Notes under the pieces: generated by a model | What the model was told of the DNA's origin: nothing | The model's database searches: none | The model's input: the letters and a program-made list of their open reading frames with translations, nothing else | In this document: piece after piece, positions 31,781 through 41,231 of the stretch | How the letters are laid out: every line of letters starts with the position of its first letter | Numbering within the stretch: position 1 is the stretch's first letter | Position numbers and translations under genes: made by a program | Origin: Anoxybacillus amylolyticus | Lineage (GTDB): Bacteria > Bacillota > Bacilli > Bacillales > Anoxybacillaceae | Length of the DNA stretch: 64,000 nt | Direction: 5' to 3' | Assembly (NCBI RefSeq): GCF_001634285.1 | Contig: NZ_CP015438.1 | Location: 1,376,001-1,440,000, forward strand

Positions 31781-32869
31781 TTGGAAAAAACAACAGAGCC
31801 TATTTCACAACAAGTAGAAACGTATTTGCCGTCGATTTATTCGTTGACATTAGAACAATTGCAAGCGTGGATGGTCGAACAAGGGGAAAAACCGTTTCGC
31901 GCGGTACAAGTATATGAATGGCTATACGAAAAGCGGGTAACTTCATTTGCCGAAATGACGAACCTTCCGAAAAGCTTGCGTGAAAAATTAACTGAACAGT
32001 TTACGATTACGACGTTAAAAACGCTCGTGCAACAAACATCCAAAGACGGCACGATGAAATTTTTATTTGAGCTTCATGACGGCTATTCCATTGAAACGGT
32101 GTTAATGCGGCATGATTATGGCAACTCCATTTGCGTAACAACGCAAGTCGGCTGCCGCATCGGCTGCACGTTTTGCGCGTCGACGCTCGGTGGATTGAAG
32201 CGTCATTTAGAAGCAGGCGAAATTGTTGCCCAAGTCGTCAAAGTACAAAAAGCGCTAGATGAGCAAAATGAGCGCGTCGACAGCATCGTGGTTATGGGAA
32301 TTGGCGAGCCGTTTGACAATTATGGCGAGCTAATAAAGTTTTTAAAAATTATCAACCATCCGAAAGGGCTCCATATCGGCGCCCGTCATATTACCGTGTC
32401 GACGAGTGGGATTATTCCGAAAATTTATCAGTTCGCTGAAGAAGGAATGCAAATTAATTTTGCCATTTCCTTGCACGCACCGACAACAGAATTGCGCACA
32501 AAATTAATGCCAATTAACAAAGCATATCCGCTCCCGAAACTAATGGAAGCGGTACGCTACTACATCGAAAAAACGGGCCGGCGTGTCACGTTTGAATACG
32601 GCTTATTCGGTGGCGTCAACGATCAAATCGAGCACGCCGAACAATTAGCCGACCTGTTAAAAGGACTCAAATGCCATGTCAACTTAATTCCCGTTAACTA
32701 TGTCCCAGAGCGTAACTACGTTCGAACGCCGCGCGAACAAATTTTTGCGTTTGAACGGGCGCTGAAAAAACATGGCATTAATGTAACGATTCGTCGCGAA
32801 CAAGGACACGATATCGATGCAGCATGCGGGCAGCTTCGCGCGAAGGAGCGAAAAGAAGAGACGAGGTGA
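31781..32869 (+). CDS. rlmN: Dual-specificity 23S rRNA/tRNA adenine-C2 methyltransferase
   Basis: RlmN (362 aa) is a radical-SAM enzyme that methylates C2 of A2503 in 23S rRNA and A37 in some tRNAs. The iron-sulfur motif is GCRIGCTFC (Cys125, Cys129, Cys132). Later motifs [11 protein letters not shown] and ISLHAP are conserved, and the C terminus carries a Cys in DIDAACGQL that can hold the methyl group. The start is a TTG five bases after rsmB. Confidence 0.95.
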   Translation: MEKTTEPISQQVETYLPSIYSLTLEQLQAWMVEQGEKPFRAVQVYEWLYEKRVTSFAEMTNLPKSLREKLTEQFTITTLKTLVQQTSKDGTMKFLFELHDGYSIETVLMRHDYGNSICVTTQVGCRIGCTFCASTLGGLKRHLEAGEIVAQVVKVQKALDEQNERVDSIVVMGIGEPFDNYGELIKFLKIINHPKGLHIGARHITVSTSGIIPKIYQFAEEGMQINFAISLHAPTTELRTKLMPINKAYPLPKLMEAVRYYIEKTGRRVTFEYGLFGGVNDQIEHAEQLADLLKGLKCHVNLIPVNYVPERNYVRTPREQIFAFERALKKHGINVTIRREQGHDIDAACGQLRAKERKEETR

Positions 32870-32874
32870 AACCG

Positions 32875-33624
32875 ATGGATGCTGTTTTCCAAACAGATGT
32901 TGGAAAGATCCGCTTGCACAATGAAGACTGTGGTGGCATTTTTCAAAATAAAGATGGTTATTATTTAGCGGTTGTTGCCGACGGCATGGGCGGTCATCTA
33001 GCAGGCGATGTCGCGAGCGAAATGACGATTGCCTACTTAAAAAAAGAATGGGAAGGAACGGAAAACATCGCTTCTCCTGATAAAGCAGAGCAATGGTTGA
33101 AAGAGCATATAGCGATTATTAATCGCCTATTATTCGATCATTCGTTGCAGCATGAGGAATGCCAAGGAATGGGAACGACCATTGTCAGTGCGATTTGTAC
33201 CGAACAATTTGCGACGATTGGCCATATTGGCGACAGCCGCTGTTATATTTTAAACCAACATGGGTTTCAACAAATAACCGAAGACCATTCGCTTGTGAAT
33301 GAACTCGTGAAAACAGGGCAAATCTCCAAAGAAGATGCCGAGCACCATCCGCGGAAAAACGTCTTATTGCGTGCTCTTGGAACGGAAAAAGAAGTAAAGC
33401 TAGATATAAAGACGATTACGGTCGATGCGCATGATCAATTGCTTTTATGTTCGGACGGACTATCGAATAAAGTATCGGAACAAACGATGGCCGATATTTT
33501 AGCGTCAAACCGACCGTTAAAAGAGAAAGCGGAGACGTTTGTTCGCTTAGCGAATGAGCATGGCGGCGAAGACAATATTACGCTAGCAATCGTACAATTT
33601 TCTTCGGAATGTGAAAGCGGGTGA
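32875..33624 (+). CDS. prpC: Serine/threonine protein phosphatase PrpC (PP2C type)
   Basis: PrpC (249 aa) dephosphorylates PrkC and its targets. PPM-family metal motifs are present: HNEDCG near 19, VVADGMGGHLAGD near 37-49, IGDSRCY near 118 and CSDGLSNKV near 190, with GGEDNITLA near the end. ATG 32875 is chosen by family match; a longer upstream frame runs into rlmN. The stop overlaps the GTG of prkC, giving a coupled phosphatase-kinase pair. Confidence 0.95.
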   Translation: MDAVFQTDVGKIRLHNEDCGGIFQNKDGYYLAVVADGMGGHLAGDVASEMTIAYLKKEWEGTENIASPDKAEQWLKEHIAIINRLLFDHSLQHEECQGMGTTIVSAICTEQFATIGHIGDSRCYILNQHGFQQITEDHSLVNELVKTGQISKEDAEHHPRKNVLLRALGTEKEVKLDIKTITVDAHDQLLLCSDGLSNKVSEQTMADILASNRPLKEKAETFVRLANEHGGEDNITLAIVQFSSECESG

Positions 33625-35564
33625 GGAGCGTGCTCATTGGCAAACGATTAAACGGACGGTATAAAGTAGTTAGCTTGCTTGGCGGCGGCGGTATGGCGAA
33701 TGTATATTTGGCGAAAGATATGATTTTAGATCGCGACGTCGCCATTAAAGTGCTGCGCTTTGATTTTGCGAACGATGAGCAATTTATTAAACGGTTTCGC
33801 CGCGAAGCGCAGGCAGCGACAAGCTTAAATCATGAAAACATCGTCAGCATTTACGACGTTGGCGAAGACGAAGGTGTTTATTATATCGTTATGGAATATG
33901 TGCGCGGCTTGACGTTAAAACAATATATTCAACAGCACGCTCCATTAAGTGTACCAAAAGCGCTTGATATTATGGAGCAACTCACCTCCGCCATTGCGCA
34001 TGCCCATACGAATCGAATCATTCACCGTGACATTAAGCCGCAAAATATTTTAATTGACGAGCATGGAAAAGTGAAAATTACTGATTTTGGCATTGCGGTC
34101 GCGTTAAGTTCGACGACGATTACGCAAACCAATTCCGTACTTGGTTCAGTGCATTATTTATCGCCAGAGCAAGCGCGCGGAGGAGTGGCAACGGAAAAAT
34201 CAGACATTTATTCGCTTGGCATTGTCATGTTTGAACTGCTAACTGGTCGTCTCCCATTTTCTGGAGAATCGGCGGTATCGATTGTGCTAAAACATTTACA
34301 GACGGAAACGCCATCGCCAAAAGCTTGGAATCCCTCCATTCCACAAAGCGTCGAAAACGTGATCTTAAAGGCAACAGCAAAAGACCCGTTTTATCGCTAC
34401 CAATCGGTGCGGGAAATGAACGAAGACATTCGGACCTCCTTAAATCCTGACCGGTTGCATGAAGCCAAGTTCACCATTCTAGACGATGAAGAAGCGACAA
34501 AAGCGGTGCCGATTATGAAAGATTCATTCGAAGAAAAAAAGATTGTGCGTGAAGATCGAAACGAGCCAGAAAAAGAGCCGGCAAAAGCAAAAAAGAAATG
34601 GCTTGGTTGGCTTATTGCCTTGTTTCTTCTCGCGGCTATTGCCGGGGTGAGTATGTTCACTTGGATTCCAGCCGTATTTTTTCCAAAAGACGTCACCGTC
34701 CCGGATGTGACGAACGAAGAATATGACCAAGCGGTTACTAAGTTATCGTCGCTTGGGTTTGAAATTAAAGAAACGCAAGAAATCGAAGATGATGAAATTA
34801 AAGAAGGATACGTCGTACGCACAGAGCCGAAAGCAGGCGAAGTGGTGAAAGAAGGAACGGCTGTGACGATTTATAAAAGCATCGGCAAGAAAAAAGTTGA
34901 ATTTGGCGATTATGTTGGTCAAGATTTTCAGACTGTGGAAGAGCAATTAAAAAGAGAGCACTTTTTAATTGTTCGACGAATCGAGCGATATAGCGAAGAA
35001 CCGGCAGGAACGATTCTCGAACAATTTCCTTCTCCAAGGGAAAAGGTCGTTCCAGAAGAAACGGAAGTAGAATTTACGGTAAGCGCTGGGACGCCGAAAG
35101 TAATGCTAAAAGATTTAACCGGTTATACGGAAAAAAGCGTCCGTGATTATGCCCAAGAGCAACAGTTAAACGTTGTCGTCAAGCACGAATATTCGGATCA
35201 AGTGCCAGAAGGAATCGTCATTTCGCAAATTCCAAGCGCCAACACGGAATTGCAAAAAGGGGATACGATAACCGTTATTATTTCTCGCGGGCAAGAGCCA
35301 AAGCCGAATAAGACGGTCATTAAAGAAATTGACATTCCATACGATCCCGAGCAGCAAGGGGAAGTAATGGAAGCACAGTTGTATATTCAAGACGCGAACC
35401 ATGATATGACAAAACCATATAAGACGTATCGATTGACAGCACCGGTCAAAGAAACAGTAGAATTTGTCATTCCGTATGACGGGCAAGCATACTATCGGGT
35501 GATTGTCAATCATGTCGTAAAACAAGAAGGGACGATTCCGTATCCAAATACAAAAAAGGAGTGA
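33621..35564 (+). CDS. prkC: Membrane serine/threonine protein kinase with PASTA repeats
   Basis: PrkC (647 aa) is a Hanks-type kinase that senses muropeptides and acts in germination and stationary phase. The cytoplasmic kinase domain has a glycine loop (LLGGGGMANVYL), VAIKVLRF, catalytic HRDIKPQN (near 135) and DFG. One membrane segment lies near 327-350 (WLGWLIALFLLAAIAGVSMF). Three extracellular PASTA domains follow (starting VPDVTNEEYDQAV near 360). GTG 33621 overlaps prpC; GTG 33630 would give the usual MLIGKR start and is possible. Confidence 0.95.
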   Translation: MRSVLIGKRLNGRYKVVSLLGGGGMANVYLAKDMILDRDVAIKVLRFDFANDEQFIKRFRREAQAATSLNHENIVSIYDVGEDEGVYYIVMEYVRGLTLKQYIQQHAPLSVPKALDIMEQLTSAIAHAHTNRIIHRDIKPQNILIDEHGKVKITDFGIAVALSSTTITQTNSVLGSVHYLSPEQARGGVATEKSDIYSLGIVMFELLTGRLPFSGESAVSIVLKHLQTETPSPKAWNPSIPQSVENVILKATAKDPFYRYQSVREMNEDIRTSLNPDRLHEAKFTILDDEEATKAVPIMKDSFEEKKIVREDRNEPEKEPAKAKKKWLGWLIALFLLAAIAGVSMFTWIPAVFFPKDVTVPDVTNEEYDQAVTKLSSLGFEIKETQEIEDDEIKEGYVVRTEPKAGEVVKEGTAVTIYKSIGKKKVEFGDYVGQDFQTVEEQLKREHFLIVRRIERYSEEPAGTILEQFPSPREKVVPEETEVEFTVSAGTPKVMLKDLTGYTEKSVRDYAQEQQLNVVVKHEYSDQVPEGIVISQIPSANTELQKGDTITVIISRGQEPKPNKTVIKEIDIPYDPEQQGEVMEAQLYIQDANHDMTKPYKTYRLTAPVKETVEFVIPYDGQAYYRVIVNHVVKQEGTIPYPNTKKE

Positions 35565-35568
35565 AGCT

Positions 35569-36450
35569 ATGGCAGAAGGAAAAATTATTAAAGCATTAAG
35601 CGGGTTTTATTATGTACTTAGCGAAGGGAAACTATTTCAATGCCGTGGACGAGGGGTGTTTCGAGCGCAAAAAATAACACCGCTTGTCGGCGATGATGTC
35701 GTTTTTGAAGCAACGTCGCCAATGGAAGGATACATTATGAAAGTACATGAGCGAAAAAACGAGCTTGTGCGCCCGCCGATTGCCAACGTTGACCAAGCGG
35801 TGCTCGTTTTTTCTGCGGTAGAACCTGATTTTAGTGCCGTTCTTCTCGACCGTTTCCTTGTGCTCATTGAGTCCAAAAATATTCGTCCACTTATTGTCGT
35901 CAATAAAATGGATTTATTGACAGACAAAACGAAGCAGGTAGTAGAAGCGTATATTCATGATTACCGCCGCATTGGATATGATGTCATAGAAACATCAACG
36001 GTGGAGAATAGCGGAGTGGAACAGCTCATTCCGTATTTCTCTAATAAAACATCCGTATTTGCTGGTCAATCCGGTGTAGGAAAATCATCGCTTTTAAATG
36101 CCATTCGTCCGGATTTACAGTTAAAAACAAACGATATTTCCCATCATTTGGGTCGTGGAAAACATACGACACGGCATGTAGAACTAATCGAAATTGGCGA
36201 GGGACTTGTCGCTGATACGCCTGGATTTAGCGCCCTTGAATTTAACGACATCGAAGAAAACCAGCTCCCTACTTGTTTTCCGGAATTTGTAGAACGGAGC
36301 GACGAATGCAAGTTTCGCGGCTGCACGCATATAGCAGAGCCAAAATGTGCGGTGAAAAAAGCGCTAGAAGCGGGGGAAATCCCTTCCTACCGCTATGATC
36401 ATTACGTTCGGTTTATGGAGGAAATAAAAGAACGAAAGACGAGGTATTAG
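35569..36450 (+). CDS. rsgA: Ribosome small subunit-dependent GTPase A
   Basis: RsgA/CpgA (293 aa) is a circularly permuted GTPase in 30S maturation. An OB-fold (1-65) is followed by the GTPase with VNKMDLL (G4, near 117) before the P-loop AGQSGVGKSSLLN (near 164-176), and then DTPGF (G3). A zinc site is formed by CKFRGCTHIAEPKC near the C terminus. It is five bases after prkC, and its B. subtilis ortholog is a PrkC substrate. Confidence 0.96.
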   Translation: MAEGKIIKALSGFYYVLSEGKLFQCRGRGVFRAQKITPLVGDDVVFEATSPMEGYIMKVHERKNELVRPPIANVDQAVLVFSAVEPDFSAVLLDRFLVLIESKNIRPLIVVNKMDLLTDKTKQVVEAYIHDYRRIGYDVIETSTVENSGVEQLIPYFSNKTSVFAGQSGVGKSSLLNAIRPDLQLKTNDISHHLGRGKHTTRHVELIEIGEGLVADTPGFSALEFNDIEENQLPTCFPEFVERSDECKFRGCTHIAEPKCAVKKALEAGEIPSYRYDHYVRFMEEIKERKTRY

Positions 36451-36453
36451 ACG

Positions 36454-37104
36454 ATGGTGAAAATTGCCCCTTCGATTTTATCAGCCAATTTTGCTAAATT
36501 AGAAGAAGAAATTCGCGACGTCGAACGAGGCGGAGCAGACTATATTCACGTCGATGTCATGGATGGTCATTTTGTGCCAAACATTACAATCGGCCCGCTT
36601 GTTGTAGAAGCGATTCGTCCGGTGACAAAATTGCCGCTCGATGTCCATTTAATGATCGAACATCCTGACCGATACATTCCAGCGTTTGCGAAAGCGGGCG
36701 CTGACTATTTATCGGTTCATGTCGAAGCGTGCCCGCATTTGCATCGAACCGTTCATTTAATAAAAGAACATGGAGTAAAAGCGGGGGTCGTTTTAAACCC
36801 CCATACCCCTGTTTCGATGATTGAACACATTTTAGACGATGTCGATTTAGTGTTGTTAATGACGGTAAATCCAGGGTTTGGCGGGCAAAAATTTATTCCT
36901 TCGGTGCTCCCGAAAATTACTCGTGTCGCCCAGTTAGCGAACGAGCGGAACTTGCAAGTGGAAATTGAAGTCGACGGGGGAGTGAATGCCCAAACGGCTC
37001 GTCTTTGCATCGAAGCAGGGGCAAACGTGCTTGTCGCTGGTTCCGCTGTTTACAGTGCAACGGATCGGGCAGCAGCGATTCGCGCAATTCGTGGAGATCA
37101 TTAA
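36454..37104 (+). CDS. rpe: Ribulose-phosphate 3-epimerase
   Basis: Rpe (216 aa) interconverts ribulose-5-P and xylulose-5-P in the pentose phosphate pathway. Signatures: [15 protein letters not shown] at the start, [17 protein letters not shown] (near 33-49), [10 protein letters not shown] and the phosphate-binding DGGVNAQTA near 178. It lies three bases after rsgA. A hairpin terminator begins at its stop codon. Confidence 0.96.
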   Translation: MVKIAPSILSANFAKLEEEIRDVERGGADYIHVDVMDGHFVPNITIGPLVVEAIRPVTKLPLDVHLMIEHPDRYIPAFAKAGADYLSVHVEACPHLHRTVHLIKEHGVKAGVVLNPHTPVSMIEHILDDVDLVLLMTVNPGFGGQKFIPSVLPKITRVAQLANERNLQVEIEVDGGVNAQTARLCIEAGANVLVAGSAVYSATDRAAAIRAIRGDH

Positions 37105-37130
37105 ACGGAAGGCAGCCGCCTTCCGTTTTT
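37103..37130 (+). terminator. Intrinsic terminator between rpe and thiN
   Basis: Perfect 11-base arms AAACGGAAGGC (37103-37113) and GCCTTCCGTTT (37118-37128) plus TTTT. It may partly separate thiN from the long prpC-prkC-rsgA-rpe transcript. Confidence 0.8.
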
Positions 37131-37147
37131 CGATAGGAGGGAAAACG

Positions 37148-37792
37148 ATGATTATTCATATTGTTGGCGGCGGCCCAAGCGATTGTATTCCTTCTTTTCG
37201 TCGTTACGACGGAGAAGAAGTGCAGTGGATCGGCGTCGATCGCGGTGTATGGAATTTATTGAGAGCTGGCATTCGTCCAGTTAAAGCGTTCGGCGACTTT
37301 GATTCGCTCGATTCAGCGGAACTTTCGCATGTGCAAACCGCGTTGGAACTAGACATATGGCCAGCGGAAAAAGATAAAACCGATATGGAAATTGCACTAG
37401 ACTGGGCAGTGCAGCGTGATGCGGAACTGATCCGACTTTTCGGTGCGACTGGTGGGCGGCTTGATCATTTATTTGGAAACGTTCAGCTATTAGTGAAATA
37501 TATAAACAAACGAATTGAAATGGTCGACAAACAAAACATCATCACCGTACATCTTCCAGGGACGTACACGATTTTTGCAAACGAATATCCATATGTTTCG
37601 TTTGTTCCGATTTCTCTTGACGTCACGGGGTTAACGCTAAAAGGATTTAAATATCCGTTAACAAACTGTCATATTCCGCTTGGCTCGACACTATGTATTA
37701 GTAATGAACTCATCCAATCTTCCGGTACTTTTTCGTTTACGGATGGCATATTAATGATGATAAGAAGCAAAGATTTAGGCGGGGACGTTTAG
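37148..37792 (+). CDS. thiN: Thiamine pyrophosphokinase
   Basis: ThiN (214 aa) converts thiamine to thiamine pyrophosphate with ATP. The conserved FGDFDSLDSAE (near 56) and KDKTDMEIALDWA (near 77-89) bind ATP/Mg, and ATGGRLDHLFGN (near 99) is in the substrate region. ATG 37148 follows AGGAGG; the longer frame upstream is the shadow of rpe and the terminator. B. subtilis yloS/thiN has the same place before spoVM. Confidence 0.94.
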   Translation: MIIHIVGGGPSDCIPSFRRYDGEEVQWIGVDRGVWNLLRAGIRPVKAFGDFDSLDSAELSHVQTALELDIWPAEKDKTDMEIALDWAVQRDAELIRLFGATGGRLDHLFGNVQLLVKYINKRIEMVDKQNIITVHLPGTYTIFANEYPYVSFVPISLDVTGLTLKGFKYPLTNCHIPLGSTLCISNELIQSSGTFSFTDGILMMIRSKDLGGDV

Positions 37793-37865
37793 GTACTATT
37801 TTTCGTCAGGCGAATATACTAGTTAGAGAAGCGAAGCTCGTCACGATAGTTGAGGAGGGATCGGA

Positions 37866-37946
37866 ATGAAGTTTTACACGATTAAGCTGCCAAAATTTCT
37901 CGGCGGAATTGTACGGGCGGTGTTAAATTCCTTTAAAAAAGGATAA
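37866..37946 (+). CDS. spoVM: Stage V sporulation protein M
   Basis: A 26-residue peptide, MKFYTIKLPKFLGGIVRAVL followed by NSFKKG, almost the same as B. subtilis SpoVM. It is an amphipathic helix that recognises the curved forespore membrane and anchors SpoIVA at the base of the spore coat. Pro9 and the lysine pattern are kept. GAGGAGGG precedes the ATG at good spacing. It lies between thiN and rpmB, as in B. subtilis. A mother-cell SigE promoter is expected upstream (around 37795-37825), but I cannot fix it. Confidence 0.95.
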   Translation: MKFYTIKLPKFLGGIVRAVLNSFKKG

Positions 37947-37947
37947 T

Positions 37948-37977
37948 AAAAAAGCACCAGTCTTTGGTGCTTTTTTA
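37948..37977. terminator. Bidirectional terminator between spoVM and rpmB
   Basis: Arms AAAAAGCACCA and TGGTGCTTTTTT with T runs on both strands serve the convergent spoVM and rpmB genes. Confidence 0.85.
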
Positions 37978-37996
37978 TTTAGAGCGGGCAAAACAA

Positions 37997-38182
37997 TTAT
38001 ACGCGCTCGATTTTTCCTGATTTAAGCGCACGTGCAGACACCCAAACACGTTTTGGTTTTCCGTCTACTAAAATGCGCACTTTTTGAAGGTTTGCTTTCC
38101 ATGTACGTTTATTAGCGTTCATTGCGTGTGAACGAGAGTTCCCGAAAGATTTTTTCTTTCCAGTTACAAAGCATTTTGCCAT
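37997..38182 (-). CDS. rpmB: 50S ribosomal protein L28
   Basis: L28 (61 aa) is a structural protein of the large subunit. [20 protein letters not shown] and [14 protein letters not shown] are the family signature. The N terminus [15 protein letters not shown] has a single Cys instead of the CxxC pairs of zinc-binding L28 forms. The ATG at 38182 follows AAGGAGGG; the longer frame has no support. It is convergent to spoVM and divergent from yloU. Confidence 0.95.
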   Translation of the reverse strand: MAKCFVTGKKKSFGNSRSHAMNANKRTWKANLQKVRILVDGKPKRVWVSARALKSGKIERV

Positions 38183-38298
38183 CTTTTTTCCCTCCTTGCT
38201 TTCCAAACAAATCATCGCATGCTAAAAACACTACTATAATTTATCATACAAAAGAAGAGATTGCAATAGCTCAAGTGCAGTGTTTCAAGAAAATTCCC

Positions 38299-38328
38299 TT
38301 GACATGTTATGATATTTTCGGCTAAATA
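38299..38328 (+). promoter_or_regulatory. SigA-type promoter upstream of yloU
   Basis: TTGACA (38299-38304), an 18-base spacer and TAAATA (38323-38328) lie about 85 bases before yloU. It would drive yloU-fakA. Confidence 0.6.
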
Positions 38329-38413
38329 ATACTAGTGGGTGAAGGAGTACTTTTAAAAAGGGTGCTTGTATAGTAAAATGGCTGTAGCTATATTTCCGAA
38401 GGAGGAACCCGAT

Positions 38414-38776
38414 ATGTCCATGGAACTACAAACAAAGTATGGACGCATTGAAGTAGAGAATGATGTCATTGCCACTATTGCTGGAGGAGCGGCGGTAGAT
38501 TGCTACGGTATCGTTGGGATGGCATCAAAAAATCAATGGAAAGATGGTCTTTCTGACATTTTACGCCGCGAAAATTTTTCAAAAGGTGTGATCGTCCGCG
38601 AAGAAAATGGCGAAGTGCATATTGATATGTACATTATCGTCAGCTATGGAGTGAAAATTTCCGAAGTGGCTCATAACGTGCAAACGAAAGTAAAATATAC
38701 GCTTGACCAAACATTAGGGTTAGCAGTGCAGTCGATCAACATCTATGTTCAAGGGGTTCGCGTCACGAACCCGTAA
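38414..38776 (+). CDS. yloU: Asp23/Gls24 family protein YloU
   Basis: This 120-residue protein of the Asp23/Gls24 envelope-stress family is of unknown exact function. Motifs IAGGAAVDCYGIVGMASKNQ and VSYGVKISEVAHNVQ are nearly identical to B. subtilis YloU. ATG 38414 follows GAAGGAGG; the frame further upstream lacks a ribosome site. It directly precedes fakA in all Bacillaceae, which suggests a link to lipid or membrane metabolism. Confidence 0.93.
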   Translation: MSMELQTKYGRIEVENDVIATIAGGAAVDCYGIVGMASKNQWKDGLSDILRRENFSKGVIVREENGEVHIDMYIIVSYGVKISEVAHNVQTKVKYTLDQTLGLAVQSINIYVQGVRVTNP

Positions 38777-38796
38777 CAGTAAGGAGGAATACACTG

Positions 38797-40461
38797 GTGA
38801 CAATTCGGACGTTAGACGGAAGACGTTTTGCCAATATGGTATTAAAGGGGGCGCAACATTTAGCAAACAATGCAAAAGCGGTGGACGCGCTCAACGTCTT
38901 TCCGGTCCCAGACGGAGATACAGGAACGAATATGAATTTATCGATGACTTCCGGTGCAAAAGAAGTCAAAGCACAGCCTTCAGAGCATATCGGCAAAGTG
39001 GCCAGTGCACTCGCGAAAGGATTGCTGATGGGGGCGCGTGGAAATTCTGGCGTCATTTTGTCGCAATTATTCCGCGGGTTTGCGAAAGCGGTAGAAGGAA
39101 AACAAACCATTACAAGCACAGAGTTTGCGGCAGCGCTAGAAACAGGGGTTGCTACTGCTTATAAGGCGGTCATGAAGCCGGTGGAAGGAACGATTTTAAC
39201 GGTTGCGAAAGATGCGGCGAAACGCGCGGTGGCGGTCGCGAAAAAACAACCCGATATTGTAGCGGTGATGGAAGAAGTCGTAAAAGAAGCAAAAGCATCA
39301 TTAGCGCGTACGCCTGACTTGCTTCCTGTGCTAAAAGAAGTCGGAGTTGTCGATAGCGGTGGTCAAGGGTTAGTGTATGTGTACGAAGGATTTTTAGCAG
39401 AACTAAAAGGGGAAGCGGTAGAAGACTTAAAAACCGAAACCGTTTCCATGGAAGAACTCGTCAAGACCGAACATCATAAAAGCGTGCAAAGCCATATTCA
39501 TACTGATGAGATTGAGTTTGGTTATTGCACAGAGTTTATGGTTCGGTTTGAGGCGGACAAGCTTCGTGAGCAACCGTTTTCCGAAGAAACGTTCCGCCAA
39601 GAGTTAAGCCAATTTGGCGACTCGTTGCTAGTCATTGCCGACGACGAACTCGTGAAAGTCCATATTCACGCCGAGCATCCGGGTGAAGTGTTAACATATG
39701 GCCAACGTTATGGTAGCTTATTAAATATTAAAATCGAAAACATGCGCGAACAACATGCCAATATCGTCAATGAGCCAAAAACAGACGCCAAGCCAAAACA
39801 AAAGGAACCGTACGGAATCGTGACAATTGCGATGGGAAATGGCATTGCTGAACTGTTTAAAAGCATTGGAGCACATGCCGTCATCGAAGGCGGGCAGACG
39901 ATGAATCCAAGCACGGAAGAAATCGTAAAAGCGATTGAAAGCGTTCATGCGGAAACAGTGTTTGTCTTGCCAAACAATAAAAACATTATTATGGCAGCAG
40001 AGCAGGCAGCATCAGTCGTTGACAACCGCGTCATCGTCATTCCGACGAAAACGGTTCCGCAAGGCATGTCCGCTATTTTAGCGTTCAATCCGTCCGTAGC
40101 GGCAGAACAAAACGAAAAAGCGATGCTTGCAGCGCTATCACAAGTAAAAACGGGACAAGTCACATTTGCCGTGCGCGATACAACGATTGATGGAATCGAA
40201 ATTGCAGAAGGCGATTATATGGGCATTGCCGACGGAAAAATTGTCGTATCAGAAAAAGATAAATTAAACGTTGCGAAACAGTTGCTTGCAGCGTTAATCG
40301 ACGAAGACGCTGAACTTGCGACGATATTATATGGAGAAGACGCAACAGAAGAAGAAGTGGCGGCAATCGTCCATTATTTAGAAGAAACATACCCAGACGT
40401 GGAAGTGGAAGTACATAACGGTGAACAACCGTTATATCCGTTTATCTTTTCTGTTGAATAA
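38797..40461 (+). CDS. fakA: Fatty acid kinase catalytic subunit FakA (YloV, DAK1/DhaL-like)
   Basis: FakA (554 aa) phosphorylates fatty acids held by FakB proteins, allowing exogenous fatty acids to enter phospholipid synthesis. The N-terminal DhaL-like ATP domain has NVFPVPDGDTGTNMNLS (near 30-46) and MGARGNSGVILSQLFRG (near 75). A middle linker and a C-terminal DegV-related domain follow. GTG start after AAGGAGG. The FakB partner is not in this window. Confidence 0.93.
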   Translation: MTIRTLDGRRFANMVLKGAQHLANNAKAVDALNVFPVPDGDTGTNMNLSMTSGAKEVKAQPSEHIGKVASALAKGLLMGARGNSGVILSQLFRGFAKAVEGKQTITSTEFAAALETGVATAYKAVMKPVEGTILTVAKDAAKRAVAVAKKQPDIVAVMEEVVKEAKASLARTPDLLPVLKEVGVVDSGGQGLVYVYEGFLAELKGEAVEDLKTETVSMEELVKTEHHKSVQSHIHTDEIEFGYCTEFMVRFEADKLREQPFSEETFRQELSQFGDSLLVIADDELVKVHIHAEHPGEVLTYGQRYGSLLNIKIENMREQHANIVNEPKTDAKPKQKEPYGIVTIAMGNGIAELFKSIGAHAVIEGGQTMNPSTEEIVKAIESVHAETVFVLPNNKNIIMAAEQAASVVDNRVIVIPTKTVPQGMSAILAFNPSVAAEQNEKAMLAALSQVKTGQVTFAVRDTTIDGIEIAEGDYMGIADGKIVVSEKDKLNVAKQLLAALIDEDAELATILYGEDATEEEVAAIVHYLEETYPDVEVEVHNGEQPLYPFIFSVE

Positions 40462-40474
40462 TATGTTAGAATAG

Positions 40475-40503
40475 TAGAAGGGGAATCCCCCTTCTATTTT
40501 ATT
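40475..40503 (+). terminator. Intrinsic terminator after fakA
   Basis: Arms TAGAAGGGG (40475-40483) and CCCCTTCTA (40488-40496) plus TTTTATT. Confidence 0.75.
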
Positions 40504-40526
40504 GGGGCTAAAGGGAGAGAGGCAAC

Positions 40527-41189
40527 ATGAAGTATAAAAGTGTATTTGACATTATCGGTCCGATTATGATTGGGCCATCGAGCTCGCATACAGCAGGCGC
40601 CGCAAGAATCGGCAGAGTGGCTCGCAGTTTATTTGGCAGACAACCGAAATGGGCGCATATTTTCTTTTACGGCTCGTTTAAGGAAACGTATAAAGGACAT
40701 GGAACGGATGTGGCCATTGTCGGCGGCTTGTTAGATTTCGATACATTTGACGAGCGCATTAAATCGTCGCTGCAAATTGCTAAACAAGAAGGGCTTGTGG
40801 TGACTTTTTACGAAGAAGAAGCGGTGCCGAATCATCCAAACACTGCTAAAATTCATATCGGCGACGAACACGGGGAGCTAGAGCTTGTCGGTATTTCGAT
40901 CGGCGGTGGCAAAATTGAAATTACCGAATTAAACGGTTTCGAATTAAAACTTTCTGGACATCATCCAGCGCTTCTCATTATGCACAACGACCGCTATGGT
41001 ACAATTGCTTCGGTGGCAAATGTCCTCGCGAAATACGCCATTAATATCGGGCATATGGAAGTATCGCGAAAAGAAAAAGGGAAAGAGGCCCTTATGACGA
41101 TTGAGGTTGATCAATCGATTGATGACACAATCGTGAAAGAATTAGAACAGCTTCCACATATTATTCAAGTGACGAAAATTGTTGATTAA
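40527..41189 (+). CDS. sdaAB: L-serine dehydratase, beta subunit
   Basis: SdaAB (220 aa) forms with SdaAA the iron-sulfur L-serine deaminase (serine to pyruvate and ammonia). The signature GPSSSHTAGAARIGR lies near residues 17-31. The C-terminal third is an ACT domain (NDRYGTIASVANVLAKYAIN, near 153), probably sensing serine. GGGAGAGAGG precedes the ATG. sdaAA follows after 42 bases. Confidence 0.95.
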   Translation: MKYKSVFDIIGPIMIGPSSSHTAGAARIGRVARSLFGRQPKWAHIFFYGSFKETYKGHGTDVAIVGGLLDFDTFDERIKSSLQIAKQEGLVVTFYEEEAVPNHPNTAKIHIGDEHGELELVGISIGGGKIEITELNGFELKLSGHHPALLIMHNDRYGTIASVANVLAKYAINIGHMEVSRKEKGKEALMTIEVDQSIDDTIVKELEQLPHIIQVTKIVD

Positions 41190-41231
41190 TGACAAGAAAG
41201 CGTTTACAGACACAAAGGGGTGGCAACTGAG

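Noticed and set aside
37866-37946. Dismissing the 26-codon frame as too short
   Set aside because: The match to SpoVM, the ribosome site and the synteny are convincing, so it is called as a gene.
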